This document shows positions 9,093 to 16,453 of a DNA stretch of 54,114 nt, one piece after another (the stretch's first letter is position 1; each line of letters begins with the position of its first letter). The DNA is taken from contig NCGY01000013.1 in assembly GCA_002281775.1 (NCBI GenBank), forward strand, positions 1 to 54,114. The letters are read 5' to 3'. The notes under the pieces were generated by a model. It saw only the letters and a list, made by a program, of their open reading frames with translations. It was not told the origin of the DNA and ran no database searches. Source of the DNA: Hydrogenophilales bacterium 16-64-46. Lineage in GTDB: Bacteria > Pseudomonadota > Gammaproteobacteria > Burkholderiales > Thiobacillaceae. The position numbers and the translations under genes were made by a program.

Positions 9093-10010
9093 TCAGCCGC
9101 CCCCCGGCTGACCCGGCGTGTCACCGAGCAGTTCGATCTGCTGCACCGCCCACTGTGCTTCGCCATGGGTAGAGTCGAGTTGAAGCACATGCCGGTAGGC
9201 GGTCAGCGCGTCGTCTGCGCGGCCGAGTCCCTGGTACGCGCGCCCGGTGGCCATCCAGGCTTCCGGATTGTAGGGTTCACGTTCCCGCCATTCTTCGGTG
9301 AGCGCTGCCAGCTCGCGCCACGCTTGCCGCTCACCCAGGCCACACGCGGCGAGAAAATAGCCGCTCTCTTTTCCCGCGCTGGCCCAGAAGCTGGATTCGC
9401 CGGTGATGCTGTCGAGCGGCTGGCTGGCGAGGTGACGCAGCCAGCCCAGCGGCAGGGCAAAGTGGAAATTGCCGCCGCCGCGCGATTTGAAGGTGAGGAT
9501 GCCGACCAGCCGGCCGTGTGCGTCGAACAGCCCGCCGCCGCTCGCGCCCCGGTCGAAGGGGGCGGAGGTCTGGATGACCTTGCCACCGTCGCATTCGCAG
9601 GTGTGCAAGCCGACGATGCGGCCCGGGTTGAGCGTGTAGCGACCGCCGGGAAACCCTGCCGCGACCACGTCCAGACCGACTCGTGTATCGCCGATGGTGA
9701 TGCTGGGGACGGGTGATGCGTCGAGGCCATCTGCCCGGAGAAAGCACAGGTCGCGGTAGCGGTCACCCGCATCGGCTTTGGCGTACAGGGTTCGTTCGCC
9801 AAGTTCGATTTCAATGCGTGCCGCGTGTTCGATGACGTGGCAGTTGGTGACCAGCCGGTCGCCGGCGAGCGCGACCGCCGAGCCGGTTTCGCGCATTCCG
9901 TCGTTGCGTTCGACGACAACGCGGGCGACGTGGGTTTTCCAGGCCTGGTCGGCCTGTGCGGCGCACGCCGACAGCGCCAGAAGCGCAAACAGGAGCAAGC
10001 GGCTTGTCAT
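9093..10010 (-). CDS. Trypsin-like serine protease with C-terminal TPR, probable lipoprotein
   Basis: A 305-residue exported protein. The N-terminus is a lipoprotein signal with lipobox LSAC (Cys16). The protease domain has a chymotrypsin-type triad: His58 in VTNCHVIEH, Asp87 in YRDLCFL and Ser157 in DRGASGGGLFD. The last about 90 residues (AWMATGRAYQGLGRADDALTAYRHVLQLD) form at least one tetratricopeptide repeat, probably for partner or substrate binding. It resembles DegP-like stress proteases but has no PDZ domain. It converges with the first DUF302 gene (13-bp gap) and diverges from the small exported protein at 10152. An envelope-stress role is inferred from context. Confidence 0.85.
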   Translation of the reverse strand: MTSRLLLFALLALSACAAQADQAWKTHVARVVVERNDGMRETGSAVALAGDRLVTNCHVIEHAARIEIELGERTLYAKADAGDRYRDLCFLRADGLDASPVPSITIGDTRVGLDVVAAGFPGGRYTLNPGRIVGLHTCECDGGKVIQTSAPFDRGASGGGLFDAHGRLVGILTFKSRGGGNFHFALPLGWLRHLASQPLDSITGESSFWASAGKESGYFLAACGLGERQAWRELAALTEEWREREPYNPEAWMATGRAYQGLGRADDALTAYRHVLQLDSTHGEAQWAVQQIELLGDTPGQPGGG

Positions 10011-10072
10011 GGATTTACTGTAGACGCGATCAGCCGGGGTGGAACGCGAGGCAAGGTTTTTTATTCTCGGCT

Positions 10073-10099
10073 TGTCAGGTTTGGCCCCGCCGGGCGATC
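10073..10099 (+). promoter_or_regulatory. Weak copy of the shared ECF-type promoter motif
   Basis: TGTCAGG at 10073-10079 is followed at about 15-16 bases by CGATCT, a poor match to the CCGACA seen at the other sites. It lies 73 bp before the small exported protein gene. It is reported because the TGTCAGG half and its position fit the other three copies. Confidence 0.35.
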
Positions 10100-10151
10100 T
10101 ACAGGTTAACGGCAGACATTTCGTCGCCGCTCAACCTGATGGAGAACCACC

Positions 10152-10460
10152 ATGAAAACCCTGACCCTGACTGCCAGCGTCCTCGCCGCTGCGTTCCTGT
10201 TTGCCACGCCCGTTCAGGCCGCCGGCCCGTGGGATTTCAACCCTGATCTCTACGGCGACATCGTCAGCGATCTCAACGCCCCGGGCTATGTCGGCACGAG
10301 CCTGCCGGATACCCGCAAGCGCCTGCATGTCGACCAGGTCGTAGCGGGCTTTCCCAACCCCGACATCGACGAAACCGGTTATGTGATCGGCACGGCCGGC
10401 CCGGAACGGGGCTATGGCGATGAGTACGGCTCGATCATGTTCGATCTGGGCCTGCGTTGA
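10152..10460 (+). CDS. Small secreted protein of unknown function
   Basis: 102 residues, with a clear signal peptide (MKTLTLTASVLAAAFLF, cleavage after PVQA). The mature part of about 78 residues is acidic and Gly/Asp/Pro rich, with no cysteine and no family I recognise. A GGAGAA ribosome-binding site lies 7 bp upstream. It precedes the membrane-anchored protein at 10491 by 30 bp and may share its transcript. The signal peptide, ribosome-binding site and codon usage support a real gene; its function is unknown. Confidence 0.72.
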   Translation: MKTLTLTASVLAAAFLFATPVQAAGPWDFNPDLYGDIVSDLNAPGYVGTSLPDTRKRLHVDQVVAGFPNPDIDETGYVIGTAGPERGYGDEYGSIMFDLGLR

Positions 10461-10490
10461 GCCGGCCGCGCCGTGTGAGGGAAGCGGCGC

Positions 10491-10925
10491 ATGAGCGAGC
10501 GCAGCGGCATTCGCCAGCAACTGGGCAACCACGCCGTCGCGCTGGTCAGCATGGCGGTGGCGGTGTTCACCTTGCTGTATTCCGCCTGGCGACACGAAGT
10601 GACCGAGGACCAGCGGACCGTGCGCCAGGCCGGGTTTGAAATCCTGCACGCTCTGGGCGAGCTGCAAACCATCGCCGACCACGCGCATTACACGGGCGAC
10701 GCCCAGCAGGGCAACCCGGTATCAGGCTGGGGCCGGGTGCTCGCGATCCGCGACCTCACCGCGCTGATGCCGCCGCCCGCCGCCACCTGCGGGACGCAGC
10801 TCCTTGCCGTGTGGGAGGCCGAGTCGCCCGGGCTCAAGGACGACACGGCGAGCAACGAACGCATCAGCGATGCGATCAGCGCCTGCCGCGCGCAGACGGT
10901 AGAGGCCATCGCCCGGCTTGATTGA
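10491..10925 (+). CDS. Membrane-anchored protein of unknown function
   Basis: 144 residues with one N-terminal transmembrane helix (about 13-30, HAVALVSMAVAVFTLLYSA) and a soluble remainder with two cysteines (TCGTQLL and ACRAQ), which could be periplasmic. I do not recognise a family. It sits between the small exported protein and the FMN oxidoreductase gene; the latter has its own promoter motif in the 135-bp gap downstream. Confidence 0.65.
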   Translation: MSERSGIRQQLGNHAVALVSMAVAVFTLLYSAWRHEVTEDQRTVRQAGFEILHALGELQTIADHAHYTGDAQQGNPVSGWGRVLAIRDLTALMPPPAATCGTQLLAVWEAESPGLKDDTASNERISDAISACRAQTVEAIARLD

Positions 10926-11005
10926 CCCCATGCCGTCATGCCCTGCAACGGCCGGGCAGCAGCCTTGCCTTCGCCTGCGTGAAGCGGATGTATTTTTTGC
11001 GAACC

Positions 11006-11032
11006 TGTCAGGAAACGCCGCCTGATCCGACA
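11006..11032 (+). promoter_or_regulatory. ECF-type promoter motif upstream of the FMN oxidoreductase gene
   Basis: TGTCAGG at 11006-11012 (extended GGAAAC, a typical ECF -35 core), 14 bases, then CCGACA at 11027-11032, ending 28 bp before the ATG. The same two blocks at the same spacing occur at 14006-14032 before the second DUF302 gene. The likely user is the ECF factor encoded at 12763. Confidence 0.6.
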
Positions 11033-11060
11033 GACAGCATCCGGATGAGGGTAGGGCGAC

Positions 11061-12551
11061 ATGGCGGGTAGCGAAACGGGCTGGCTGTTGACCGCGCTGG
11101 AAATTCTGGCGGCGCTGTTCATTTTTGTCGTCGGCCTGGCGGCGCTGACGCTGGTCGTCACTTATGTGCTCGACGTGACGCAGACGCGCCAGGCGCTGCG
11201 TCGCAACTACCCGGTGCTGGTGCATTTCCGCTATGCGTTCGAGCGGCTCGGCACCTTCTTCCGCCAGTATTTCTTCGCTATGGACCGCGAGGAAATGCCC
11301 TTCAACCGCGCCCAGCGCGCCTGGGTCTACCGCGCGGCGAAAAATGTCGACAACACGATCGCCTTCGGTTCGACGCGCGACCTGCGACCGGCCGGCACCG
11401 TGCTGTTCGCCAACACGCCGTATCCCACGCTCAACGAGGACGCCGTGCCGCCGCGCGCGGTGACCATCGGCGCGGATTGCCCGCATCCCTACGTCACGCA
11501 GTCGATCTTCAACATCTCCGGCATGAGCTACGGGGCGATTTCGCGGCCGGCGGTGCTCGCCCTGTCGACGGGCGCGAAGCTGGCCGGCTGCTGGCTCAAT
11601 ACCGGCGAGGGCGGGCTGTCACCCTGGCATCTCGAAGGCGGGGCCGACCTCGTGTTCCAGATCGGCACCGCCAAGTTCGGCGTGCGCGACGCCGCCGGCC
11701 GGCTGGACGAGAACCGGCTCATGGAAATTGCCGCGCATCCGCAGGTGAAGATGTTCGAGATCAAGCTCTCGCAGGGGGCCAAGCCTGGCAAGGGCGGCAT
11801 CCTGCCGGGGGCGAAGGTGACGCCGCAGATCGCGGCGATACGCGGCATCGCCGTGGGCGAAGCGGCGATCAGCCCGAACCGGCATCCGGAAATCGCCAGC
11901 GATGACGCGCTGCTCGACATGATCGCGCGCGTGCGCGTGGTCAGCGGCAAACCCGTCGGCATCAAGACCGTGCTCGGCGATCCGGCCTGGCTGGATCGCC
12001 TGTGTACCGCCATCGTCGCGCGCGGCGCGGTCTGTGCACCGGATTACATCGCGCTGGACGGGGCCGAAGGCGGCAGCGGGGCGGCACCGCAGGCGCTCAT
12101 GGACGACGTCGGCCTGCCGTTGCGCGAGGCGCTGCCGCTGCTGGTCGACAAGCTCGTCGCGCATGGCCTGCGCGAACGCATCAAGGTCGTCGCCGCAGGC
12201 AAGCTCGTCACCCCCGCCGACGTCGCCTGGGCGCTGTGCGCCGGCGCGGACTTCGCCGCCTCGGCGCGCGGCTTCATGTTCGCACTGGGCTGCATCCAGG
12301 CGCTGCAATGCAACCGTAACACCTGTCCCACCGGCATCGCCACCCACAACCCGCGCCTGCAACGCGGCCTGGTGCCGGCCGACAAGGCCGAACGCGTCGC
12401 CCACTACCACCGCAACCTCACCTACGAAGTCGGCCTGATCGCCCACGCCTGCGGGGTGCGCGAACCACGCGAACTGTCGCGCCAGCACTGTCGCGTGGTC
12501 GGGGCGGATGGCCTGTCGCAGGCACTGTCTGCGTTGCATCCCGAGCCGTGA
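11061..12551 (+). CDS. Membrane-anchored FMN/Fe-S glutamate-synthase-family oxidoreductase
   Basis: A 496-residue protein with the FMN-binding central domain of glutamate synthase (GltB/GltS-like TIM barrel) but no amidotransferase domain. An N-terminal transmembrane helix (about 11-33) anchors it. Family motifs include NTGEGGLSPWH, QIGTAKFGVR, KPGKGGILPGAKV and DGAEGGSGAAP. Cys411, Cys417 and Cys422 (CIQALQCNRNTCPTG) are spaced C-x5-C-x4-C, matching the 3Fe-4S ligands of glutamate synthases. Without the glutaminase domain and with a membrane anchor, ordinary glutamate synthesis is unlikely; a redox role with an unknown partner is inferred. An ECF-type promoter motif lies just upstream, and the ECF sigma gene follows after 211 bp. 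Confidence 0.86.
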   Translation: MAGSETGWLLTALEILAALFIFVVGLAALTLVVTYVLDVTQTRQALRRNYPVLVHFRYAFERLGTFFRQYFFAMDREEMPFNRAQRAWVYRAAKNVDNTIAFGSTRDLRPAGTVLFANTPYPTLNEDAVPPRAVTIGADCPHPYVTQSIFNISGMSYGAISRPAVLALSTGAKLAGCWLNTGEGGLSPWHLEGGADLVFQIGTAKFGVRDAAGRLDENRLMEIAAHPQVKMFEIKLSQGAKPGKGGILPGAKVTPQIAAIRGIAVGEAAISPNRHPEIASDDALLDMIARVRVVSGKPVGIKTVLGDPAWLDRLCTAIVARGAVCAPDYIALDGAEGGSGAAPQALMDDVGLPLREALPLLVDKLVAHGLRERIKVVAAGKLVTPADVAWALCAGADFAASARGFMFALGCIQALQCNRNTCPTGIATHNPRLQRGLVPADKAERVAHYHRNLTYEVGLIAHACGVREPRELSRQHCRVVGADGLSQALSALHPEP

Positions 12552-12583
12552 GCGGGGGCCGCAGTGAAATATTTCGGCGCGGC

Positions 12584-12610
12584 TGTCAGGAAACCGATCC
12601 GGGTCGGGTC
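12584..12610 (+). promoter_or_regulatory. ECF-type promoter motif in the leader of the sigma factor gene
   Basis: TGTCAGG at 12584-12590 continues as AAACC, the -35 type of the other copies; at the same 14-base spacing stands CGGGTC, weaker than CCGACA. It is about 150 bp before the sigma gene, leaving a long leader with the GATATCGGG repeats. Self-activation of the ECF operon is the natural reading. Confidence 0.45.
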
Positions 12611-12613
12611 TCT

Positions 12614-12733
12614 GATATCGGGAAACCGCCTTTCCAGGCACGTTCAACTTTTGGAAACACCCATGAACACACGCGCATATCAGGGGGCAGGGGCGATCTG
12701 TGCGATACAGACCGGCTTGTGCCCGATATCGGG
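12614..12733 (+). promoter_or_regulatory. Long leader with two GATATCGGG sites and a possible 24-codon upstream ORF
   Basis: GATATCGGG occurs at 12614-12622 and again at 12725-12733, where it is part of the perfect 12-bp palindrome CCCGATATCGGG (12722-12733). Between them an ATG at 12663 opens a 24-codon frame ending in TGA within the second site. It lacks a strong ribosome-binding site. These could be regulator-binding sites or a leader-peptide arrangement for the ECF gene at 12763; neither is proven. Confidence 0.3.
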
Positions 12734-12762
12734 ATGAGACACTACCAGCCGGTCCGCCAGCC

Positions 12763-13266
12763 ATGAAGGCGAACGAATTCGAGCGTCTGGTACGCGCCTA
12801 TTCGGCCGACCTGTTCCGTTTTGCGTACTGGCAATGCCGCGATCGCGGCGTGGCCGAGGATCTGGTGCAGGAAACCTTCGCCCGAGCCTGGACTGCACGC
12901 GACCAGCTGCGCGAGGCGGCCTCGGTCAAGGCCTGGCTGTTTCGCATCCTGCGCAACGAGCACGCGCGCCTGTACGAGCGCAAGGCGCTGCCCATGGAGG
13001 ATGCCGACTTGGGCGAGTTGCCGATTTCGGATGGCGTCGATCTGGAACGGGACTACGCGGTGCGCGAACAGCTCGCCATGCTCTCGCCGCAGTTTCGCGA
13101 ACCCTTGCTGATGCAGACGCTGGGAGGGTTCAGTTGTGCCGAGATCGCCTCGGTTCTGGGCATAGGCGAGGCGGCGACCATGCAGCGCCTGACCCGGGCA
13201 CGGCTTGCGCTGCGCCGTCTGTGGCTGGGAGAGCCGGCCGCTTCAAGCAAGGAGAATGCATCATGA
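12763..13266 (+). CDS. ECF-type RNA polymerase sigma factor
   Basis: A 167-residue sigma-70 family protein with only regions 2 and 4. Region 2 spans about 8-75 (YSADLFRFAYWQCRDRGVAEDLVQETFARAW, the DLVQET core of ECF factors). Region 4 spans about 100-155 (LSPQFREPLLMQTLGGFSCAEIASVLGIGEAATMQRLTRARLALR), with the helix-turn-helix that reads the -35 element. The stop overlaps the anti-sigma start as ATGA. The preceding long leader holds a copy of the shared TGTCAGG motif. Confidence 0.93.
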   Translation: MKANEFERLVRAYSADLFRFAYWQCRDRGVAEDLVQETFARAWTARDQLREAASVKAWLFRILRNEHARLYERKALPMEDADLGELPISDGVDLERDYAVREQLAMLSPQFREPLLMQTLGGFSCAEIASVLGIGEAATMQRLTRARLALRRLWLGEPAASSKENAS

Positions 13267-13979
13267 ACTGCCTCGAATTCCGCCGCGCCGCGCTCGCCAA
13301 TCCGCATCACCCGGGGCACGACGCGTTGGCGCACGAAGCCGATTGTCCGGCCTGCGCCCGTTTCTACCGCGAGCTCAGGCTACAGGAAGAGCAACTCTAC
13401 GAGGCCATGTGCGTGCCGGTGCCGGAAGGCCTGGCGGACCGCATCCTGCTCCGCCGCGCGAGCAGCTGGCGCGAGTGGCTCGCGCCGCGCATCGCCGTGC
13501 CTGCACTCGCCGCCAGCCTGATGCTTGCCGTGGTGCTGGGTGTGGTCTGGAAACAGACGCAGGGCATGCCTGCCGAGACCCTGGCCATGGGCATCGCCGC
13601 ACACGTGGAACACGATGCACATGCACTTGCCGCCAGCGCCGAGGTTCCGGCCGCCACGCTGATGACCTCGGCGCGGCGCGGCGGACTCGACAGCCTGATC
13701 CCGCCGGGCAGGCCGACCTACGTCGACCACTGCCCGCTGCCGGGCGGCGGCAGCGGCGAGCACATCGTCTTCGATACCCCGCACGGCAAGATCACCCTGA
13801 TCATCATGCCGACGAAGAAGATCACCATGCCGCTGCGGCTGGACAGGAACGGCCTCACCGTCAGCCTGATGCCGGCGGGCGAGGGCAGTATCGCGCTGGT
13901 CACCGCGAATCCCCAGACCATCGAGGAGGCGGAAAAGTGGGCAAGACAGACCCTGCGCTGGGCGAACAGCCGAACCTGA
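13263..13979 (+). CDS. DUF3379-like transmembrane anti-sigma factor
   Basis: A 238-residue single-pass membrane protein coupled to the ECF gene. The cytoplasmic N-terminus carries H24-x3-C28-x2-C31 (HEADCPACARFY), the zinc-binding anti-sigma motif, which is often redox-sensitive. A transmembrane helix follows at about 78-98 (AVPALAASLMLAVVLGVVW). The C-terminal about 140 residues are predicted periplasmic and contain a His-rich stretch (HVEHDAHALAA) and a Met/Lys-rich segment (IIMPTKKITMPL). The family name rests on overall resemblance; the role as anti-sigma rests on the motif, the topology and the operon. Confidence 0.85.
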   Translation: MNCLEFRRAALANPHHPGHDALAHEADCPACARFYRELRLQEEQLYEAMCVPVPEGLADRILLRRASSWREWLAPRIAVPALAASLMLAVVLGVVWKQTQGMPAETLAMGIAAHVEHDAHALAASAEVPAATLMTSARRGGLDSLIPPGRPTYVDHCPLPGGGSGEHIVFDTPHGKITLIIMPTKKITMPLRLDRNGLTVSLMPAGEGSIALVTANPQTIEEAEKWARQTLRWANSRT

Positions 13980-14005
13980 AATAAACAGGATAAATTCGGC
14001 CGCCC

Positions 14006-14032
14006 TGTCAGGAACCGACGGTGGTGCCGACA
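14006..14032 (+). promoter_or_regulatory. ECF-type promoter motif upstream of DUF302 paralogue 2
   Basis: TGTCAGG at 14006-14012 (extended GGAACC), 14 bases, CCGACA at 14027-14032, ending 26 bp before the ATG. Both blocks, the spacing and the distance to the gene match the site at 11006. Confidence 0.6.
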
Positions 14033-14058
14033 GACACGTATCCCCCTGGAGACTCTAC

Positions 14059-14514
14059 ATGACCCCGCTTGCCACCACCGCCCTGTCCCTCGCCCTGCTG
14101 ATCCCTTCCGCCCATGCGGCTGACGGTCTCATTACCCTGCCTTCCGTGCATTCGTCGCGGGCGAGCCTCGACCGGCTGGAAACGCTGGTGAAGGCGCGCG
14201 GCCTGAAGATTTTTGCCCGCATCGACCACGCGGCGGGCGCGGCGAGCATCGGCGAGACCCTGCGGCCGACCGAACTGCTGATCTTCGGCCATCCGAAAAA
14301 CGGCACGCCGCTGCTGAAATGCGCACAGACCTACGGCATCGACCTGCCGCTGCACGTGCTGGCCTGGGAAGACGCCAGCGGCAAGCGCTGGATCGGCTAC
14401 CGTGACCCGGCCGGGCTGGGGCATCGCCATCCGGACACGCATTGCGACGCGGCGCTCAAGCGCGTGGCCACCGCGCTCAATGGCCTGGTGCGCGAAGCCG
14501 CAAGCGAACCATGA
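14059..14514 (+). CDS. Secreted DUF302 family protein (paralogue 2)
   Basis: A 151-residue exported DUF302 protein, the same length as the copy at 8625 and very similar to it from the RLETL segment to the C-terminus (for example FARIDHAAGAASIGETLRP and LLIFGHPKNGTPLLKC). The signal peptide ends at PSAHA. DNA similarity is high in the core, so the pair is a fairly recent duplication or is kept similar by gene conversion. It follows an ECF-type promoter motif and is 40 bp before the DsrE-like gene, so the two are probably co-transcribed. Confidence 0.88.
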   Translation: MTPLATTALSLALLIPSAHAADGLITLPSVHSSRASLDRLETLVKARGLKIFARIDHAAGAASIGETLRPTELLIFGHPKNGTPLLKCAQTYGIDLPLHVLAWEDASGKRWIGYRDPAGLGHRHPDTHCDAALKRVATALNGLVREAASEP

Positions 14515-14554
14515 TCAACCCGCCGCCCTGCGCGGCACAAGCCAGGAGACTGAC

Positions 14555-15067
14555 ATGGACGACACCAAGAAAATGGCGCTGATCGCCACCAAGGGCACGC
14601 TCGACTGGGCCTACCCGCCTTTCATCCTCGCCTCGACCGCCGCCGCGCTGGGTTACGAGGTGCAGATATTTTTCACCTTCTACGGCCTGCAACTGCTGCG
14701 CAGGGATCTGTCTGGTCTCAAGGTCAGCCCGCTCGGTAACCCCGGTATGCCGATGAAGATGCCCTTTGGCCCCAAGTGGTTCAGGAGCCTCAACTGGAAC
14801 ATCCCCAACGCCCTACAGGCGCTGGTGCCCGGCTATGAAAGCGTGGCGACCGGCTTGATGAAGCAGACCATCGCCAACAACGGTGTGGCGACGATCCCCG
14901 ATCTGCGCGATCTTTGTCAGGAAGCCGAGGTGAAGATGATCGCCTGCCAGATGACGGTCGAGCTGTTCGGCTTTTCGCACGCCGACTTCATCGACGGCAT
15001 CGAGTACGGCGGCGCAGCGACCTTCTTCGAGTTCGCCGGCGAAACCGACGTCTGCCTGTTCATCTGA
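14555..15067 (+). CDS. DsrE/DsrF-like family protein
   Basis: A 170-residue protein of the DsrE/F/TusD-like fold, of the longer DsrE2-type group. The N-terminal MALIATKGTLDWAYPPFILASTAAA strand-loop-helix and the C-terminal VKMIACQMTVELFGF are typical; the Cys in ACQM aligns with the conserved cysteine that carries persulfide or sulfur in related proteins. Those proteins act in sulfur trafficking. ATG 14555 has a CAGGAGA ribosome-binding site 6 bp upstream. The gene ends 6 bp before the convergent fliR. Sulfur or thiol-redox work is inferred. Confidence 0.85.
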   Translation: MDDTKKMALIATKGTLDWAYPPFILASTAAALGYEVQIFFTFYGLQLLRRDLSGLKVSPLGNPGMPMKMPFGPKWFRSLNWNIPNALQALVPGYESVATGLMKQTIANNGVATIPDLRDLCQEAEVKMIACQMTVELFGFSHADFIDGIEYGGAATFFEFAGETDVCLFI

Positions 15068-15073
15068 GGCGCA

Positions 15074-15859
15074 TTACGGGCGCATCGCGCGCAGGATGCT
15101 GTCGCCCGCCTGCAGGGCCTGGCGGATCATGCCTTCCATCTGCGGCGCGAAATAGGGCATGGAGAAATCCAGCACGATGAGGCCCACGCCGAGGGTGATG
15201 GGAAAGCCGATGGCAAAGATGTTCAACTGCGGCGCGGAGCGGGTGAGGATGCCGAGCGCGAGGTTGGTCATCAGCAGCACGGCAATCAGCGGCAGGGCGA
15301 TCTGTAGACCGACGACGAAGATGGTCGAACCGAAGGACGCCACGCTGCGAAAACCCTCTGCCGCCAGCGGCGCAGCCGAGATGGGCAAGGTGGTGAAGCT
15401 TTCGGCGACGAGACCCAGCACCAGCAGGTGCGCGTTCACCGCCAGGAACACCAGCATCGCAAGCAGGTTGAAAAACCGTGACAGCACCAGCGTCTGGGCC
15501 GCCGACTGCGGATCAAAAAAACTGGCAAAACCCAGGCCCATCTGCAGGCCGACGATTTCCCCGGCCAGTTCCACGGCGGCGAATACCACGCGCATGGTGA
15601 AGCCGATGGCCAGCCCGATGAGGAACTGCTGCACCAGGATGAACAAACCCTGCCACGAGCCCAGCGCCACGTCGGGCAGGGGCGGCAGCGTGGGCGAGAC
15701 GATGAGGGCGATGAACACGCCCAGTCCGACCTTCACCCGCGCCGGCACGCTGCGGTGGCCGAACACGGGGGCGGCCATGAGCAAGCCCAGGATGCGCACC
15801 AGCGGCCAGACAAAGGCCACCAGCCAGGTGTTGAGCTGGGCGTCAGTGAAACTCAGCAT
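15074..15859 (-). CDS. fliR: Flagellar biosynthesis protein FliR
   Basis: A 261-residue integral membrane component of the flagellar type III export gate, normal in length and with six predicted hydrophobic segments. It forms the FliP5-FliQ4-FliR1 gate. It is the last gene of the minus-strand fli cluster and converges with the DsrE-like gene. A 206-bp gap with repeats separates it from fliQ, wider than usual. Confidence 0.95.
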   Translation of the reverse strand: MLSFTDAQLNTWLVAFVWPLVRILGLLMAAPVFGHRSVPARVKVGLGVFIALIVSPTLPPLPDVALGSWQGLFILVQQFLIGLAIGFTMRVVFAAVELAGEIVGLQMGLGFASFFDPQSAAQTLVLSRFFNLLAMLVFLAVNAHLLVLGLVAESFTTLPISAAPLAAEGFRSVASFGSTIFVVGLQIALPLIAVLLMTNLALGILTRSAPQLNIFAIGFPITLGVGLIVLDFSMPYFAPQMEGMIRQALQAGDSILRAMRP

Positions 15860-15867
15860 GGTGGATT

Positions 15868-15950
15868 CACATCAGGCGCGTTCAGATGCTGCCGGGACGC
15901 GAAGACGAGCTGAAGACAGTGCAATAGCAGGGCAAGGCGAAGCATCCGTA
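15868..15950. repeat. Degenerate copy of the fliP-fliQ intergenic repeat
   Basis: The stretch GACGCGAAGACGAGCTGAAG ... GGCAAGGCGAAGC resembles the better kept element at 16353-16453 (GACACGAAGCCGAGCCGCAG ... GGCAAGGCGAAGG). Terminal repeats are no longer clear. It occupies the fliR-proximal half of the fliQ-fliR gap. Confidence 0.45.
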
Positions 15951-15951
15951 G

Positions 15952-16016
15952 GTCGGCAACCCTTTGCCGACATCTTCGCGTCATGCCCGCCTTTGCGGCG
16001 GGAAAGTGTTCCCGCC
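15952..16016. repeat. REP-like double hairpin in the fliQ-fliR gap
   Basis: Two perfect or near-perfect short palindromes: GTCGGCAA-CCC-TTTGCCGAC at 15952-15971 and GGCGGGAA-AGTG-TTCCCGCC at 15997-16016, each flanked by CGTAGG or CCTACG on its outer side. The same modules recur at 26962-27092. They may act as transcript-stabilising hairpins or partial terminators between fliQ and fliR. Confidence 0.6.
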
Positions 16017-16065
16017 CTACGATGGCGGGCCCCTGCCTGCTTGCGTGTATTTATCACGTTAATCG

Positions 16066-16335
16066 CTAGCCGATGATACCGGGCAGGTCGGTCAGCAGCC
16101 GCCGCATGTAATCGGTCATCACCGTGAGCATCCACGGCCCGGCGACGACGAAGGTGAGCAGCACGGCGACGACCTTGGGAATGAACGACAGGCTGGCGTC
16201 GTTGATCTGGGTGGCGGCCTGGAAGACGCTGACAATGAGGCCGACGACGAGGGTGACGATGAGCACCGGGGCCGAGACCAGCAGGGTCATTTCGAGTGCG
16301 CCCTGGCCAAGGGACATTACGCTTTCGGGAGTCAT
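16066..16335 (-). CDS. fliQ: Flagellar biosynthesis protein FliQ
   Basis: An 89-residue protein with two transmembrane helices, the standard FliQ size; MTPESVMSLGQGALEMTLLV and the FQAATQINDASLSFIPKV loop are characteristic. It is part of the export gate with FliP and FliR. Repeat elements lie on both sides (117 bp to fliP, 206 bp to fliR). Confidence 0.95.
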   Translation of the reverse strand: MTPESVMSLGQGALEMTLLVSAPVLIVTLVVGLIVSVFQAATQINDASLSFIPKVVAVLLTFVVAGPWMLTVMTDYMRRLLTDLPGIIG

Positions 16336-16352
16336 GCAACGAGTCCTTTCAA

Positions 16353-16453
16353 TTTTTTCGCCAGATCAGGCAGGACACGAAGCCGAGCCGCAGACAGACC
16401 AGCGAGTACGGCAAGGCGAAGGCGACACAGTCATGGTTGATCTGGCAAAAAAT
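16353..16453. repeat. MITE-like palindromic repeat between fliP and fliQ
   Basis: About 100 bp bounded by inverted repeats TTTTTTCGCCAGATCA (16353-16368) and TGATCTGGCAAAAAAT (16438-16453). Its right end touches the fliP stop codon. The middle contains ACGAAGCCGAGCCGCAG and GGCAAGGCGAAGG. A decayed relative lies at 15868-15950. It holds no gene. Confidence 0.65.

Noticed and set aside
12663..12737. 24-codon leader ORF before the ECF gene as a firm gene
   Set aside because: No good ribosome-binding site or recognisable peptide; kept only as a possibility in the leader entry.
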